Translations under genes and position numbers: made by a program
From: Ilumatobacteraceae bacterium
GTDB taxonomy: Bacteria; Actinomycetota; Acidimicrobiia; Acidimicrobiales; Ilumatobacteraceae
Assembly: GCA_025358075.1 (NCBI GenBank)
Contig: JANYKU010000046.1
Coordinates: 1-64,000 of the forward strand
Direction of reading: 5' to 3'
Length of the DNA stretch: 64,000 bases
Notes under the pieces: generated by a model
What the model was told of the DNA's origin: nothing
Databases searched by the model: none
What the model saw: the letters and a program-made list of their open reading frames with translations, nothing else
Part shown: one piece after another, positions 1-7,945 of the stretch
Position numbering within the stretch: position 1 is the first letter of the stretch
Layout: each line of letters begins with the position of its first letter

Positions 1-688
1 TCGCCGGAACGATCGTCATCACGAGGGCATCGATGTGGAACATCGGGAACGGGCAGTACAGCACGTCATCGCTGCGCAGCTCGAGGTTCTCGATCATCAA
101 CTGCGCCTGACGAACGGCGTACCGGTGCGACAGCACGCAACCCTTCGATGGCCCGGTAGTGCCCGACGTGAACAGGACCATCGACGGATCGATGACCTCG
201 TGAGCGGAGGGGATGATGGAAAAGTCGTCGGTGCAGAGCGCGGCATGATCGAGAACCGTTACGCCACTCAGCGCAGGCAACGCCGGCGCGGCGCCGACGA
301 CCACCAGCCGACGGAGGTGCACCAACCGGTCGGCCACCGCGGCGAGGTGTGGCACGAGCCCGGCTTCGACGACGAGCGTGTCGGCGCCGCTCGCGTTCAG
401 CGCGTGCACGAGCGATGGTCCCCGGAACGCCGTGTTCAACAACGTCGAGACCGCACCCAGCGTCGAGAGTGCCAGCCACGTGATCGCGAAGCTCGGACCA
501 TTCGACATCAGCACCGGCACGAGCTGACCTCGCCGAACCCCGAGATCTGCCAAGCCGTGAGCGAGACCGGTCGCCCGCCGACGCGCCTCCCCGTACGTCA
601 GGTCGCCCGATGAGAACCGCAGGAAGGTCGTTGCCGCACGGTCGTCGGCGCGGGCGTCGAGCAATCGATCGATGGTCGGCACATCCAT
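1..688 (-). CDS. AMP-dependent acyl-CoA ligase, CaiC-like (3' part beyond window)
   Basis: This gene is not in the ORF track because it runs off the left edge. Reading the minus strand from ATG at 688 gives MDVPTIDRLLDARADD and an open frame of 229 codons to the edge. It shows the ANL-superfamily phosphate-binding loop LFTSGTTGPSKGCVLSH near residue 170 and the following A-motif FPMFHID. The family activates a carboxylate with ATP and CoA through an acyl-adenylate. The FHID form and the loop context recall crotonobetaine/carnitine-CoA ligases (CaiC), which suits the CaiD-like and thioesterase genes nearby; that substrate is inferred. It diverges from the hydratase at 717 across only 28 bp. 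The C-terminal lid domain is not visible. Confidence 0.85.
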   Translation of the reverse strand, partial: MDVPTIDRLLDARADDRAATTFLRFSSGDLTYGEARRRATGLAHGLADLGVRRGQLVPVLMSNGPSFAITWLALSTLGAVSTLLNTAFRGPSLVHALNASGADTLVVEAGLVPHLAAVADRLVHLRRLVVVGAAPALPALSGVTVLDHAALCTDDFSIIPSAHEVIDPSMVLFTSGTTGPSKGCVLSHRYAVRQAQLMIENLELRSDDVLYCPFPMFHIDALVMTIVPA

Positions 689-716
689 GACGGTTCGTAT
701 TACTAGGTTGCGGACG

Positions 717-1484
717 ATGAATGACAACTTCGAGTACGACACGGTCCTCAGCGAGGTCGACGACGGCGGTGTTCGTACGATCACGCTCAATCGACCCGAG
801 CGGTTGAACGCGATGAACCGTCAGTTGATCGATGACGTGGCCCTCGCGTTCGGGGATGCTCAGCAGGATCCGTCGACGAAGGCGATCATCTTCACCGGCG
901 CCGGCCGGGCCTTCTGCGCCGGGGATGACCGCCGTGAACACGTGCAACCTGCAGACGAAGCCGAAGCCCGCGATCTCGTCGTTGCCATCCAACGGGCGAC
1001 CGAGGCGATCGTCTTCGGTCCGAAGCCCGTGGTTGGAGCGATCAATGGATGGGCCGTCGGCGGCGGCTTCGAGTGGGCGATCAACTGCGACTTCCCGATC
1101 TGGGCGGTCAGCGCCAAGGGGTTCTTCCCGGAGGTGTCGCTGAACATCTTCGTCACCGGCGCGGTCACGTCGTTGCTGCCGGCGATGGTGGGGCTGTTGA
1201 AGGCCCGCGAGATGCTGTTCCTCGGCGAGCGTTACGACGCCACCACGCTGTACACCTTGGGGGTGGCATGGCGAGTGGTGCCGGACGAGGAGCTGATGAC
1301 CGTCGCCCGTGACCTCGCCACTCGGCTGGCCGGGCTGCCTTCACTTGCCGCCGGCGCGATGAGGCGCGTGCTCAACCTCACGGCGTCGACCAACCTCGTC
1401 GAAGCACTGCGGCTCGAAACCGAGGCGACGGTCGCCGGCTTCCTCGACCCCGAGACCACCAGGCTCCTCAACGACTTCGGCTGA
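717..1484 (+). CDS. Enoyl-CoA hydratase/isomerase (crotonase family)
   Basis: A 255-residue crotonase, the normal family length. I start it at ATG 717 (MNDNFEYDTV) rather than at the track's 672, because the extra 15 residues would overlap the divergent ligase start. The oxyanion-hole segments are AFCAGDD (about 66-71) and GWAVGGGFEW (111-120). Glutamates sit at the two usual catalytic positions (GGGFE and FFPEV). The family adds water to, or isomerises, enoyl-CoA thioesters in the cytoplasm. The gene lies between the CaiC-like ligase and the TetR regulator and overlaps the 3' end of the latter by 17 bp. The exact substrate is unknown; a role in the neighbouring acyl-CoA pathway is inferred from position. 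Confidence 0.88.
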   Translation: MNDNFEYDTVLSEVDDGGVRTITLNRPERLNAMNRQLIDDVALAFGDAQQDPSTKAIIFTGAGRAFCAGDDRREHVQPADEAEARDLVVAIQRATEAIVFGPKPVVGAINGWAVGGGFEWAINCDFPIWAVSAKGFFPEVSLNIFVTGAVTSLLPAMVGLLKAREMLFLGERYDATTLYTLGVAWRVVPDEELMTVARDLATRLAGLPSLAAGAMRRVLNLTASTNLVEALRLETEATVAGFLDPETTRLLNDFG

Positions 1485-2079
1485 GCGGGCGGGAGTCGAA
1501 CCCTGGGCCGAGCAGCCGTGCTGCCTCGGCCAGCCAGGTGCGCTCGACCCGCTGCTTCGTGACGCCTCGTGCCTTCATCGCCAGCAACGGTGCCAACCCG
1601 TCGAGTAGCGCGGCAAGCACGAACATGGTCTCGTCGGCGTCACCGGCCGCGAACTCGCCGGCCTGCTGCCCATCGCGGATCACCTTGCGCAACATCGCCC
1701 GCCACCGACGATCCATGCGATCACGCTCGGCGGCTGCCGCGGAGTCGCGCAACGCCAGCACACAGAGCTCCATCCACAACGACCAGTCGTAGTGGTGCAG
1801 CATCGCTTCGATCAGGATGCGCAGTTGCTCCGATGCCGACGCTGCCCGCTCGATTCGAACGGTGTAGCGATCATGGAACTCGACCTCGCGCAACGACAAC
1901 GCCTCGGCGAGCAACCCGTCCTTGCCGTCGAACCAGTACAGGATCGCCGCCGGGCTCGTGCCGGCAGCTTTGGCGATGTCGACGACCCGGGCGTTCGCGT
2001 AGCCGCGCTCCGACAGCACTTCGGCAGCAGCGGTCACGATCTGCGCTTTGCGAACGTGGTCGAGTCGAGGTCTAGGCAT
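1468..2079 (-). CDS. TetR-family transcriptional regulator
   Basis: A 203-residue TetR-type repressor. The N-terminal helix-turn-helix is clear: RKAQIVTAAAEVLSERGYANARVVDIAKAAGTSPAAILYWF, about residues 9-50, followed by an all-helical ligand domain. It starts at ATG 2079, two bases from a perfect inverted repeat that also abuts the start of the divergent thioesterase operon. It therefore probably represses itself and the 2108-6633 operon and responds to a pathway acyl-CoA. The ligand is inferred from the neighbouring acyl-CoA genes. Its 3' end overlaps the convergent hydratase by 17 bp. Confidence 0.9.
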   Translation of the reverse strand: MPRPRLDHVRKAQIVTAAAEVLSERGYANARVVDIAKAAGTSPAAILYWFDGKDGLLAEALSLREVEFHDRYTVRIERAASASEQLRILIEAMLHHYDWSLWMELCVLALRDSAAAAERDRMDRRWRAMLRKVIRDGQQAGEFAAGDADETMFVLAALLDGLAPLLAMKARGVTKQRVERTWLAEAARLLGPGFDSRPLSRSR

Positions 2080-2080
2080 G

Positions 2081-2105
2081 GCTGAATCCTGAGTGTATAT
2101 TCAGC
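2081..2105. promoter_or_regulatory. Inverted-repeat operator between tetR and thioesterase operon
   Basis: GCTGAAT, 11 bases, then ATTCAGC: perfect 7-bp arms. The element fills nearly the whole 28-bp gap between the TetR start (2079) and the thioesterase ATG (2108). A TATATT box within the right half would suit a leaderless start at 2108. TetR autoregulation from such a site is typical of the family; binding here is inferred. Confidence 0.7.
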
Positions 2106-2107
2106 TT

Positions 2108-2686
2108 ATGGGCGCGCAGAACACGCTGATCGACGACGAGGGTCGCATGCTGCAGCTTCCGGCGCGCTGGACGCCCGGCGATGTCGTGGCCGCGCCCCTC
2201 GACTTCTACCGAGGTGAAGTTCTGCGGGCCTGGGTCGACTACAACCACCACATGACCGAGGCGGCGTACATCACCGCCTTCGGTTGGGCAAGCGATGCAC
2301 TCTTTTCGTACATCGGCGACGACGAGGCGTACCGCGCCGGCGGGCACAGCTTCTACACGGTCGAGACGCACATCGCCTATCTCCGCGAAGCGGCGGAAGG
2401 CGCCCGGCTGCGGATCACCACGCGGGTCCTCGGAGTCGACCGCAAGCGGCTGCACATCTATCACGAGATGTTCCGCGGCAACAACGCTTCGCTGTTGGCC
2501 ACGACCGAGCAGATGCTGGTGCACGTCGACATGAACGCGGCGCGGTCGGCGGCAATCCTCCCCGAGGTGCGCGACGCACTCGATGCCATCGCGACCGCTC
2601 ATTCCCACCTTCCTCCGGCCGCACGCGCCGGCCACTTCAAACTGAACCCAATTCCCGGAAACCCAAATCACGGAGAAACGGAGTAA
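2108..2686 (+). CDS. Hot-dog acyl-CoA thioesterase, betainyl-CoA thioesterase-like
   Basis: I prefer ATG 2108 (MGAQNTLIDDEG, 192 aa) to the track's 2093, which lies inside the operator. The protein is a single hot-dog fold with the helix motif WVDYNHHMTEAAYITAFGWASDALF and the segment GGHSFYTVETHIAYL...RLHIYHEM. That pattern matches the thioesterases of carnitine catabolism (the domain fused to some L-carnitine dehydrogenases), which release glycine betaine from betainyl-CoA. The substrate is inferred from motif resemblance and the CaiD-like operon partner. It is the first gene of a four-gene operon and is followed after 3 bp by the acyl-CoA dehydrogenase. Confidence 0.78.
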   Translation: MGAQNTLIDDEGRMLQLPARWTPGDVVAAPLDFYRGEVLRAWVDYNHHMTEAAYITAFGWASDALFSYIGDDEAYRAGGHSFYTVETHIAYLREAAEGARLRITTRVLGVDRKRLHIYHEMFRGNNASLLATTEQMLVHVDMNAARSAAILPEVRDALDAIATAHSHLPPAARAGHFKLNPIPGNPNHGETE

Positions 2687-2689
2687 CCC

Positions 2690-3850
2690 TTGGACTTCAC
2701 ACTCTCCGACGAGCAGCAGATGATCGTCGACACCGTTCGGTCGTTCACCGAGCGCGAGTTGTTCCCCCACGAGGCCCTCGTCGACAAGCTCGGCAAGGTG
2801 CCACCGGAGATCGCCGAGCAGATCAAGAAGCGCTCGATCGATGCCGGACTGTACGCCGCGAACATGCCCGCCGAACTGGGCGGTGGTGGACTCGACACCT
2901 TCGACGTGACCCTGGTCGACCGCGAGTTCGGCGCTGCCTCGTACGCGCTGCACTACATCGTTGCCCGACCGTCGAACATCCTGCGCGCCTGCACGGGTGA
3001 TCAGATCGACGAGTACCTCGTGCCGACGATCACGGGTGCCCGCGTCGACTGCCTGGCGATGAGCGAGCCCGACGCCGGCAGCGACGTGCGCGGCATGAAG
3101 TGCAGCGCGGTGCGCGACGGCGACGACTACGTGATCAACGGCACGAAGCACTTCATCAGCCATGCCGACATCGCCGACTACGTGATCCTGTTTGCGGCCA
3201 GTGGCGAAGAGCAGACCAGCCGCGGGCCGAAGAAGCTGATCACCGGCTTCCTCGTCGACTTCGACACGGCTGGTTGTGACGTGATCGATGGCTACAACTG
3301 CGTCTCCAACCGCGGCTACCACAACATGATCATCAACTTCGACGACTGCCGCGTGCCGGCATCGAAGATCCTCGGTGAGGAGCACCATGGCTTCGACGCC
3401 GCCAACGAATGGCTCGGCTCGACACGGTTGCAAGTCGCCGCGGTGTGCGTGGGCAGGGCCCGTCGAGCGCTCGGCATCGCCACGGAGTGGGCCGCCACCC
3501 GGGTGCAGTTCGGTCAGCAGATCGGCAAGTTCCAAGGTGTGTCGTTCAAACTGGCAGACATGCAAGCACGCCTCGACGCCGCTGAGCTCCTCACCTTGCG
3601 CGCTGCGTGGAACGACACGCAGGGAATCGCCACCGATTCCGACATGGCGATCGCCAAGGTGTTCTCCAGCGAGATGTGCCAGTTCGTCACCGACGAGGCC
3701 ATTCAGATCCTCGGTGGCATGGGGCTGATGGACGAACTGCCCCTTGAGCGGCTGTGGCGCGACACCCGCGTCGACCGCATCTGGGACGGCACCTCCGAGA
3801 TCCAACGGCACATCATCTCGCGCGCCATGCTCCGTCCGTTCGGAGGCTGA
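2690..3850 (+). CDS. Acyl-CoA dehydrogenase
   Basis: A 386-residue FAD-dependent acyl-CoA dehydrogenase starting at TTG 2690, with GGAGAAACGGAG just upstream. The three ACAD domains are complete: an N-terminal helical domain, the middle beta domain with CLAMSEPDAGSDV (about 122-134), and a C-terminal helical domain with QILGGMGLMDELPLERLWRD. In the last signature, RIWDGTSEIQR, the residue that is usually the catalytic Glu of short- and medium-chain enzymes (YEGT/WEGT) is Asp. The family oxidises acyl-CoA to enoyl-CoA and passes electrons to ETF. In this operon it could act on gamma-butyrobetainyl-CoA or a similar thioester (inference). Confidence 0.9.
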   Translation: MDFTLSDEQQMIVDTVRSFTERELFPHEALVDKLGKVPPEIAEQIKKRSIDAGLYAANMPAELGGGGLDTFDVTLVDREFGAASYALHYIVARPSNILRACTGDQIDEYLVPTITGARVDCLAMSEPDAGSDVRGMKCSAVRDGDDYVINGTKHFISHADIADYVILFAASGEEQTSRGPKKLITGFLVDFDTAGCDVIDGYNCVSNRGYHNMIINFDDCRVPASKILGEEHHGFDAANEWLGSTRLQVAAVCVGRARRALGIATEWAATRVQFGQQIGKFQGVSFKLADMQARLDAAELLTLRAAWNDTQGIATDSDMAIAKVFSSEMCQFVTDEAIQILGGMGLMDELPLERLWRDTRVDRIWDGTSEIQRHIISRAMLRPFGG

Positions 3851-3853
3851 TCC

Positions 3854-5872
3854 GTGACGAAACCTCCTCATGACCTGCACCGCCTACTCGCGCCGCGCTC
3901 GATCGCCGTCGTCGGCGGCGCACCCGCCGAGCGCGTCGTCAGCCAGTGCCTGAAGCTCGGATTCGGCGGGCCGATCTGGCCAGTGAACCCGAAGCGCGCA
4001 GAGCTCGCCGGTGTTGCCTGCGTGCCGAGCCTCGATGCGCTTCCCGCCGTTCCCGATGCGGTCTTCCTCGGGGTGAACCGGCACGCCACGGTCGAGGCGA
4101 TGGCGACGCTGCGATCGATCGGCGCCGGCGGTGCCGTGTGCTACGGGTCAGGGTTTGCCGAGACGGGAGACGCCGATCTGCAGCGGGATCTGCTCGATGC
4201 GGCCGGCGATCTGCCGTTCTTCGGACCGAACTGCTACGGCTTCGTCAACACCTTCGATCGTGTGGCGCTGTGGCCCGACGAGCACGGCATGGCCGCCCTC
4301 GACCGCGGCGTCGCCATCGTGTCCCAGAGCGGAAACGTCGCCGTCAATCTCACCTTCCAGCAACGCGGGGTACGGCTGGCAACGATCATCTCGGTCGGCA
4401 ACCAGGCGAGTGTCGGCATGGAGGATTGCGTCGAAGCATTTCTCGATGATCCACGAGTGACCGCGATCGGCTTGTTCCTCGAAGCGGTGCGCGACCCGCA
4501 ACACTTCGCAACGGTCGCGGCGCGGGCCCACGACCAAGGTGTCGCGATCGTGGCGCTGCAGACCGGCCGCTCGGCCACCGGGGCGGCGATCGCGGCGTCG
4601 CACACCGGGTCGATGTCGGGACGAGCTGCGGCCTACGACGCGTTGTTCGCCCGCTATGGCGTCGCCTCCGTCACGACTCCCGCAGAGATGCTGGAGACGT
4701 TGAAGCTGCTCGACAACGGTGGCCGGCTCGGCGGGCCGCGTGTTGTGTCGATGAGCTGCTCGGGTGGTGAGGCGTCGCTGGTCGCAGACCTGTCCGAGGG
4801 CAGTGCGTTGCGCTTCGAGCCGTTCAGCCCCGAGCAACAGCATCGCATCGAGTCGACCGTGACCGAGCTGGTCACCGTCAGCAACCCGTTCGACTACCAC
4901 ACGTTCATGTGGGGTGACCGGGCGGGCATGGCGAAGTGCTTCTCCGCTGTCATGGACGGGCCACAAGACATCACCATGCTCGTGCTCGACGCGCCACCGG
5001 GTCCCGACAACGACCCATCGTCGTGGGTCGACGCCGCCGATGCCTTGGCCGACGCGGCAGAGGTCACCGGTCGCCGGGCGGTGGTGGTGGCGACGATGGC
5101 CGAATGCCTCAACGAGCAGATGCGCAGCCACATGCTCGAACGCGGGTTGACCCCGTTGCTCGGGCTCGGTGAAGGTCTCGCCGCGCTCGAAGCGGCAAGC
5201 CGCGTCGGCGACCGCTGTGACGCACGCCATGCACCTGTCACCGAGCCGGGCGAGACCAGACTGATCGACGAAGCACAGGCCAAGGCGCGGCTGGCGGCAA
5301 TCACCATTCCGGTGCCGGCCGGAACGGTGACGACACGCGAGCAAGTCGTGTCGGTCGCCGCCGAGATCGGCTACCCGGTCACACTGAAGGCGCTGGGGCA
5401 GGAACACAAGAGCGAGACCGGCGCGGTACGGGTCGGGCTGGCCGACGGCGACGCCGTGATCGACGCGCTCAGTGCGATGCCGGCGTCCAACGCCTACCTC
5501 GTCGAAGCGACCGTGACCGACGTGGTCGCCGAGGTGCTCGTCGCCGTTCGCCGCGATCCGCCGATCGGGTGGCTGGTCACACTCGGCTTCGGCGGTGTGC
5601 TGACCGAGTTGTGGAGCGACGTGACTCACCTGCTGGCACCAGTGACCGCCGATCAGGTTCGCCAGGCGCTGTCGACGTTGCGCAGCTACCCGCTGCTCAC
5701 CGGCTTCCGTGGGCGCCCGACCGCCGACGTCGACGCCCTCGTCGCGCTCGTCGTCAGGCTGACCGACGAGCTCGTCGGCACCTCCGTCGTCGAAGTCGAG
5801 CTCAACCCGGTGCTGGTCGGGCGGCACGGAGCCGTCGCCGTCGATGCCCTGTGGTCGGAGGAGGCCAAGTGA
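3854..5872 (+). CDS. ADP-forming acyl-CoA synthetase (acetate-CoA ligase-like)
   Basis: A 672-residue single-chain NDP-forming acyl-CoA synthetase from GTG 3854, three bases after the dehydrogenase stop. The N-terminal CoA-binding domain (LLAPRSIAVVGG...KLGFGGPIWPVNPKR, about 10-135) is followed by succinyl-CoA-ligase-like flavodoxin domains (IVSQSGNVAVNLTF; ASHTGSMSG). A C-terminal ATP-grasp domain occupies about 470-672 (YPVTLKALGQEHKSETGAVRVGL; GWLVTLGFGGVLTELW). The family interconverts acyl-CoA plus ADP and Pi with acid plus ATP through a phosphohistidine. Here it may activate the betaine substrate or recover energy from a product thioester; the direction is unknown. It overlaps the CaiD-like gene by GTGA. 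Confidence 0.88.
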   Translation: MTKPPHDLHRLLAPRSIAVVGGAPAERVVSQCLKLGFGGPIWPVNPKRAELAGVACVPSLDALPAVPDAVFLGVNRHATVEAMATLRSIGAGGAVCYGSGFAETGDADLQRDLLDAAGDLPFFGPNCYGFVNTFDRVALWPDEHGMAALDRGVAIVSQSGNVAVNLTFQQRGVRLATIISVGNQASVGMEDCVEAFLDDPRVTAIGLFLEAVRDPQHFATVAARAHDQGVAIVALQTGRSATGAAIAASHTGSMSGRAAAYDALFARYGVASVTTPAEMLETLKLLDNGGRLGGPRVVSMSCSGGEASLVADLSEGSALRFEPFSPEQQHRIESTVTELVTVSNPFDYHTFMWGDRAGMAKCFSAVMDGPQDITMLVLDAPPGPDNDPSSWVDAADALADAAEVTGRRAVVVATMAECLNEQMRSHMLERGLTPLLGLGEGLAALEAASRVGDRCDARHAPVTEPGETRLIDEAQAKARLAAITIPVPAGTVTTREQVVSVAAEIGYPVTLKALGQEHKSETGAVRVGLADGDAVIDALSAMPASNAYLVEATVTDVVAEVLVAVRRDPPIGWLVTLGFGGVLTELWSDVTHLLAPVTADQVRQALSTLRSYPLLTGFRGRPTADVDALVALVVRLTDELVGTSVVEVELNPVLVGRHGAVAVDALWSEEAK

Positions 5873-6633
5873 CTGGATTCCGAGTCGAACTGCACGGTCA
5901 CACCGCCGTCGTCACCATCGATCGCCCGAAGGCCAACGCCATCGATGCCGCGACGAGCAAGGCGATGGGCGATGCCTTCGCCGAGCTCGACAACGATGCG
6001 GGCGTGCGGGCGATCATCCTGACCGGCGCCGGACCGAAGTTCTTCTCCGCGGGATGGGATCTCTCCGCCGATGAGGAGTTCGACAGCGACTACGGCGTCG
6101 GCGGGTTCGGAGGGTTTCCCGAATTGCCGAACCGCTGCACCCCGGTGATCGCCGCGGTCAATGGCATGGCTGTGGGGGGCGGGTTCGAAATCGCCGTTGC
6201 GGCCGACCTGATCGTCGCTGCCGATCACGCTCAGTTCTGGTTGCCCGAGCCGGCGATCGGAATCCTTCCCGATGCCGGCGCGGTCAAGTTGCCGCGTCTC
6301 CTGCCGTCGCACCTTGCCAGAGAGCTGCTGCTGACGGGGCGGCGAATGGATGCGGCGGAAGGTGCGCGATGGGGTCTCATCGCCCGCGTGACCGAGCCCG
6401 AGCAGTTGCTGCCGGCAGCGCACGAGCTCGCCGACGCGATCGCCAAGTCGGCGCCGCTCAGCATCGCTGCCCTCCTCGACATCGAACGACGGACGATGAA
6501 CCTGTCGACCAACGAAGCCATGGCCGCGCTGAAGTCGTTGGCCAGCTATCGACGGGCAATCGATTCAGAAGACGCAGCAGAAGGTCAGGTGGCGTTCGCC
6601 GAACGCCGCCCGCCTACCTGGCAGGGTCGCTGA
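5869..6633 (+). CDS. caiD: CaiD-like crotonobetainyl-CoA hydratase / carnitinyl-CoA dehydratase
   Basis: A crotonase of 254 residues, started at GTG 5869, which overlaps the upstream stop (GTGA). The track's longer ORF from 5569 is antiparallel noise. Many segments match what I recall of E. coli CaiD: DRPKANAIDAATSKAMGDAF near the N-terminus, ILTGAGPKFFSAGWDLS, GVGGFGGFPEL, VNGMAVGGGFEIAVAADLIV, LPEPAIGILPDAGAVKLPRLLP, and the C-terminal EDAAEGQVAFAERRPPTWQGR. CaiD interconverts crotonobetainyl-CoA and carnitinyl-CoA. That makes the 2108-6633 operon a good candidate for carnitine or gamma-butyrobetaine breakdown. The identity comes from remembered motifs, not an alignment. Its 3' end overlaps the convergent MFS gene by 20 bp. 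Confidence 0.8.
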   Translation: MTGFRVELHGHTAVVTIDRPKANAIDAATSKAMGDAFAELDNDAGVRAIILTGAGPKFFSAGWDLSADEEFDSDYGVGGFGGFPELPNRCTPVIAAVNGMAVGGGFEIAVAADLIVAADHAQFWLPEPAIGILPDAGAVKLPRLLPSHLARELLLTGRRMDAAEGARWGLIARVTEPEQLLPAAHELADAIAKSAPLSIAALLDIERRTMNLSTNEAMAALKSLASYRRAIDSEDAAEGQVAFAERRPPTWQGR

Positions 6634-7855
6634 CAGCGGGCAGCGACACCGGGACGATCGCCCCCGCCCGCCGCTGCCACGGAGCCATCACAGCCAGCCC
6701 GGTAGCGAGCAGGATTCCGGAGCCGGCTGTCGTCCAGCGCAACCCGATGGCATCGGCGATCTGCCCCTGGATCAACGAACCGACCGGGAACATGAGGCCG
6801 AGCACCAAGAAGTTGACGGCCAGGACCCGGCCGCGCATCGCGTCGGGCGCCGCCTGCTGCGTGGTGCTGGCGAACGACGTGAACGCGTAGCCGTAGCAGA
6901 GCCCGATCAACATCAACGTCACCGCCGACAGCCACACACGCGGCGCGACCGCATAGGCGACCAACGCCGGGCACAAGGCCGTGACCGCAGCGAACATCAC
7001 GGTGCTGACACCAAACCGCTTGGTGATCGAACCCAACGTGAATGCGGCCGTGACCGCGCCCACGCCTTGCGCAGTGACGAGCACCGAGGTAGTCGTTGCG
7101 CCGCCATGCAAGACGGTGGTCGCCATCTGTGACACGAAGGCGATGAACGGCGAGGCGATCCCAATGGTCAGCAGCATCACGACCAACATGCGCCGCATCG
7201 CCGCGTTGGCTCGGGCGAAACGCAGTCCGTCGGCGAGGGCGCGGAAGACCTTCCGCCGATCACCGACGCGACGCGGCACCTTGACGAGCATCACCGCAAC
7301 GATCACGGCGAAGAAGCTGATGGCGTTGCACCACAGTGCGGTGCCGATGCCACCGATCGAGATCGCCACCGCTGCCAGCGCCGGCCCGACGATCCTGCCC
7401 AGGTTCCATTGGGCGTTGGAGAGACCGATCGCGGCGACGAGATGCTCACGCGGAACCAGATCGGGCAGCGTCGACTGGAACGAGGGGAAGGTGAATGCGC
7501 CGATGCAACCGGCGACGAAGCTCAGCCCGGCAATGCCGAGTGGCGTCGACGTTCCGCCGCCGACCCAGACCGCCAGGATCGCGGCGACGATCGCCGACAG
7601 TGCGCTGCCGATCGCCAGGATTCTTCGCCTGCTCCAACGGTCGGCCATCGCCGAACCGATCGGGCCGAGAATACCGTTCGGGAGGAAGCTGGCGGCACCG
7701 ACCAACGCCGACCACGACGGCTTTCCCGTCGTGTGGGCGACGTAGTAGCTCAGGGCGACGGCCTCCATCCACGTGCCGATGTTGGAGAGCAGTGCCCCCG
7801 TCCACATCAACCTGAAGTTGCGCGCCCGGAATGGAGCGAGAGACGCCGAGGCCAT
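6614..7855 (-). CDS. MFS transporter (EntS/enterobactin-exporter-like)
   Basis: A 413-residue major facilitator with about 12 membrane segments. The start region ASLAPFRARNFRLMWTGALLSNIGTWMEAVALSYYVAHTTG is typical of the MFS_3/EntS group of exporters. The loop 2-3 motif appears as GPIGSAMADRWSRRRILA. The substrate cannot be told from sequence. It starts at ATG 7855, 11 bp from a perfect 12-bp palindrome that could be its operator. It is divergent from the desaturase and convergent with the CaiD-like gene, so it is probably not part of the carnitine-type operon. Confidence 0.88.
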   Translation of the reverse strand: MASASLAPFRARNFRLMWTGALLSNIGTWMEAVALSYYVAHTTGKPSWSALVGAASFLPNGILGPIGSAMADRWSRRRILAIGSALSAIVAAILAVWVGGGTSTPLGIAGLSFVAGCIGAFTFPSFQSTLPDLVPREHLVAAIGLSNAQWNLGRIVGPALAAVAISIGGIGTALWCNAISFFAVIVAVMLVKVPRRVGDRRKVFRALADGLRFARANAAMRRMLVVMLLTIGIASPFIAFVSQMATTVLHGGATTTSVLVTAQGVGAVTAAFTLGSITKRFGVSTVMFAAVTALCPALVAYAVAPRVWLSAVTLMLIGLCYGYAFTSFASTTQQAAPDAMRGRVLAVNFLVLGLMFPVGSLIQGQIADAIGLRWTTAGSGILLATGLAVMAPWQRRAGAIVPVSLPAVSDPAR

Positions 7856-7866
7856 GCTGGACCGAC

Positions 7867-7878
7867 GTTACCGGTAAC
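7867..7878. promoter_or_regulatory. Perfect 12-bp palindrome upstream of MFS gene
   Basis: GTTACCGGTAAC is fully self-complementary and lies 11 bp before the MFS start in the 90-bp gap between the MFS and desaturase genes. It is likely an operator for one or both; the regulator is not encoded next to it. Twelve-bp perfect palindromes do occur by chance in 64 kb, so the call rests on position. Confidence 0.45.
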
Positions 7879-7945
7879 ATGGCAGACGGCGAGGCGGCCC
7901 GACGCAAAGGCCTGCCTTCGTGTCGGTTGAGCAGTCTGGAAACGC

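Noticed and set aside
2072-3880. 602-aa minus-strand ORF over the thioesterase and acyl-CoA dehydrogenase genes
   Set aside because: It is antisense to well-supported genes, rich in His, Arg, Val and Asp as expected of GC-rich shadow frames, and has no recognisable motif.
4148-5827. 559-aa minus-strand ORF inside the ADP-forming ligase
   Set aside because: Shadow frame of a clear multi-domain enzyme; low-complexity composition and no domain signature.
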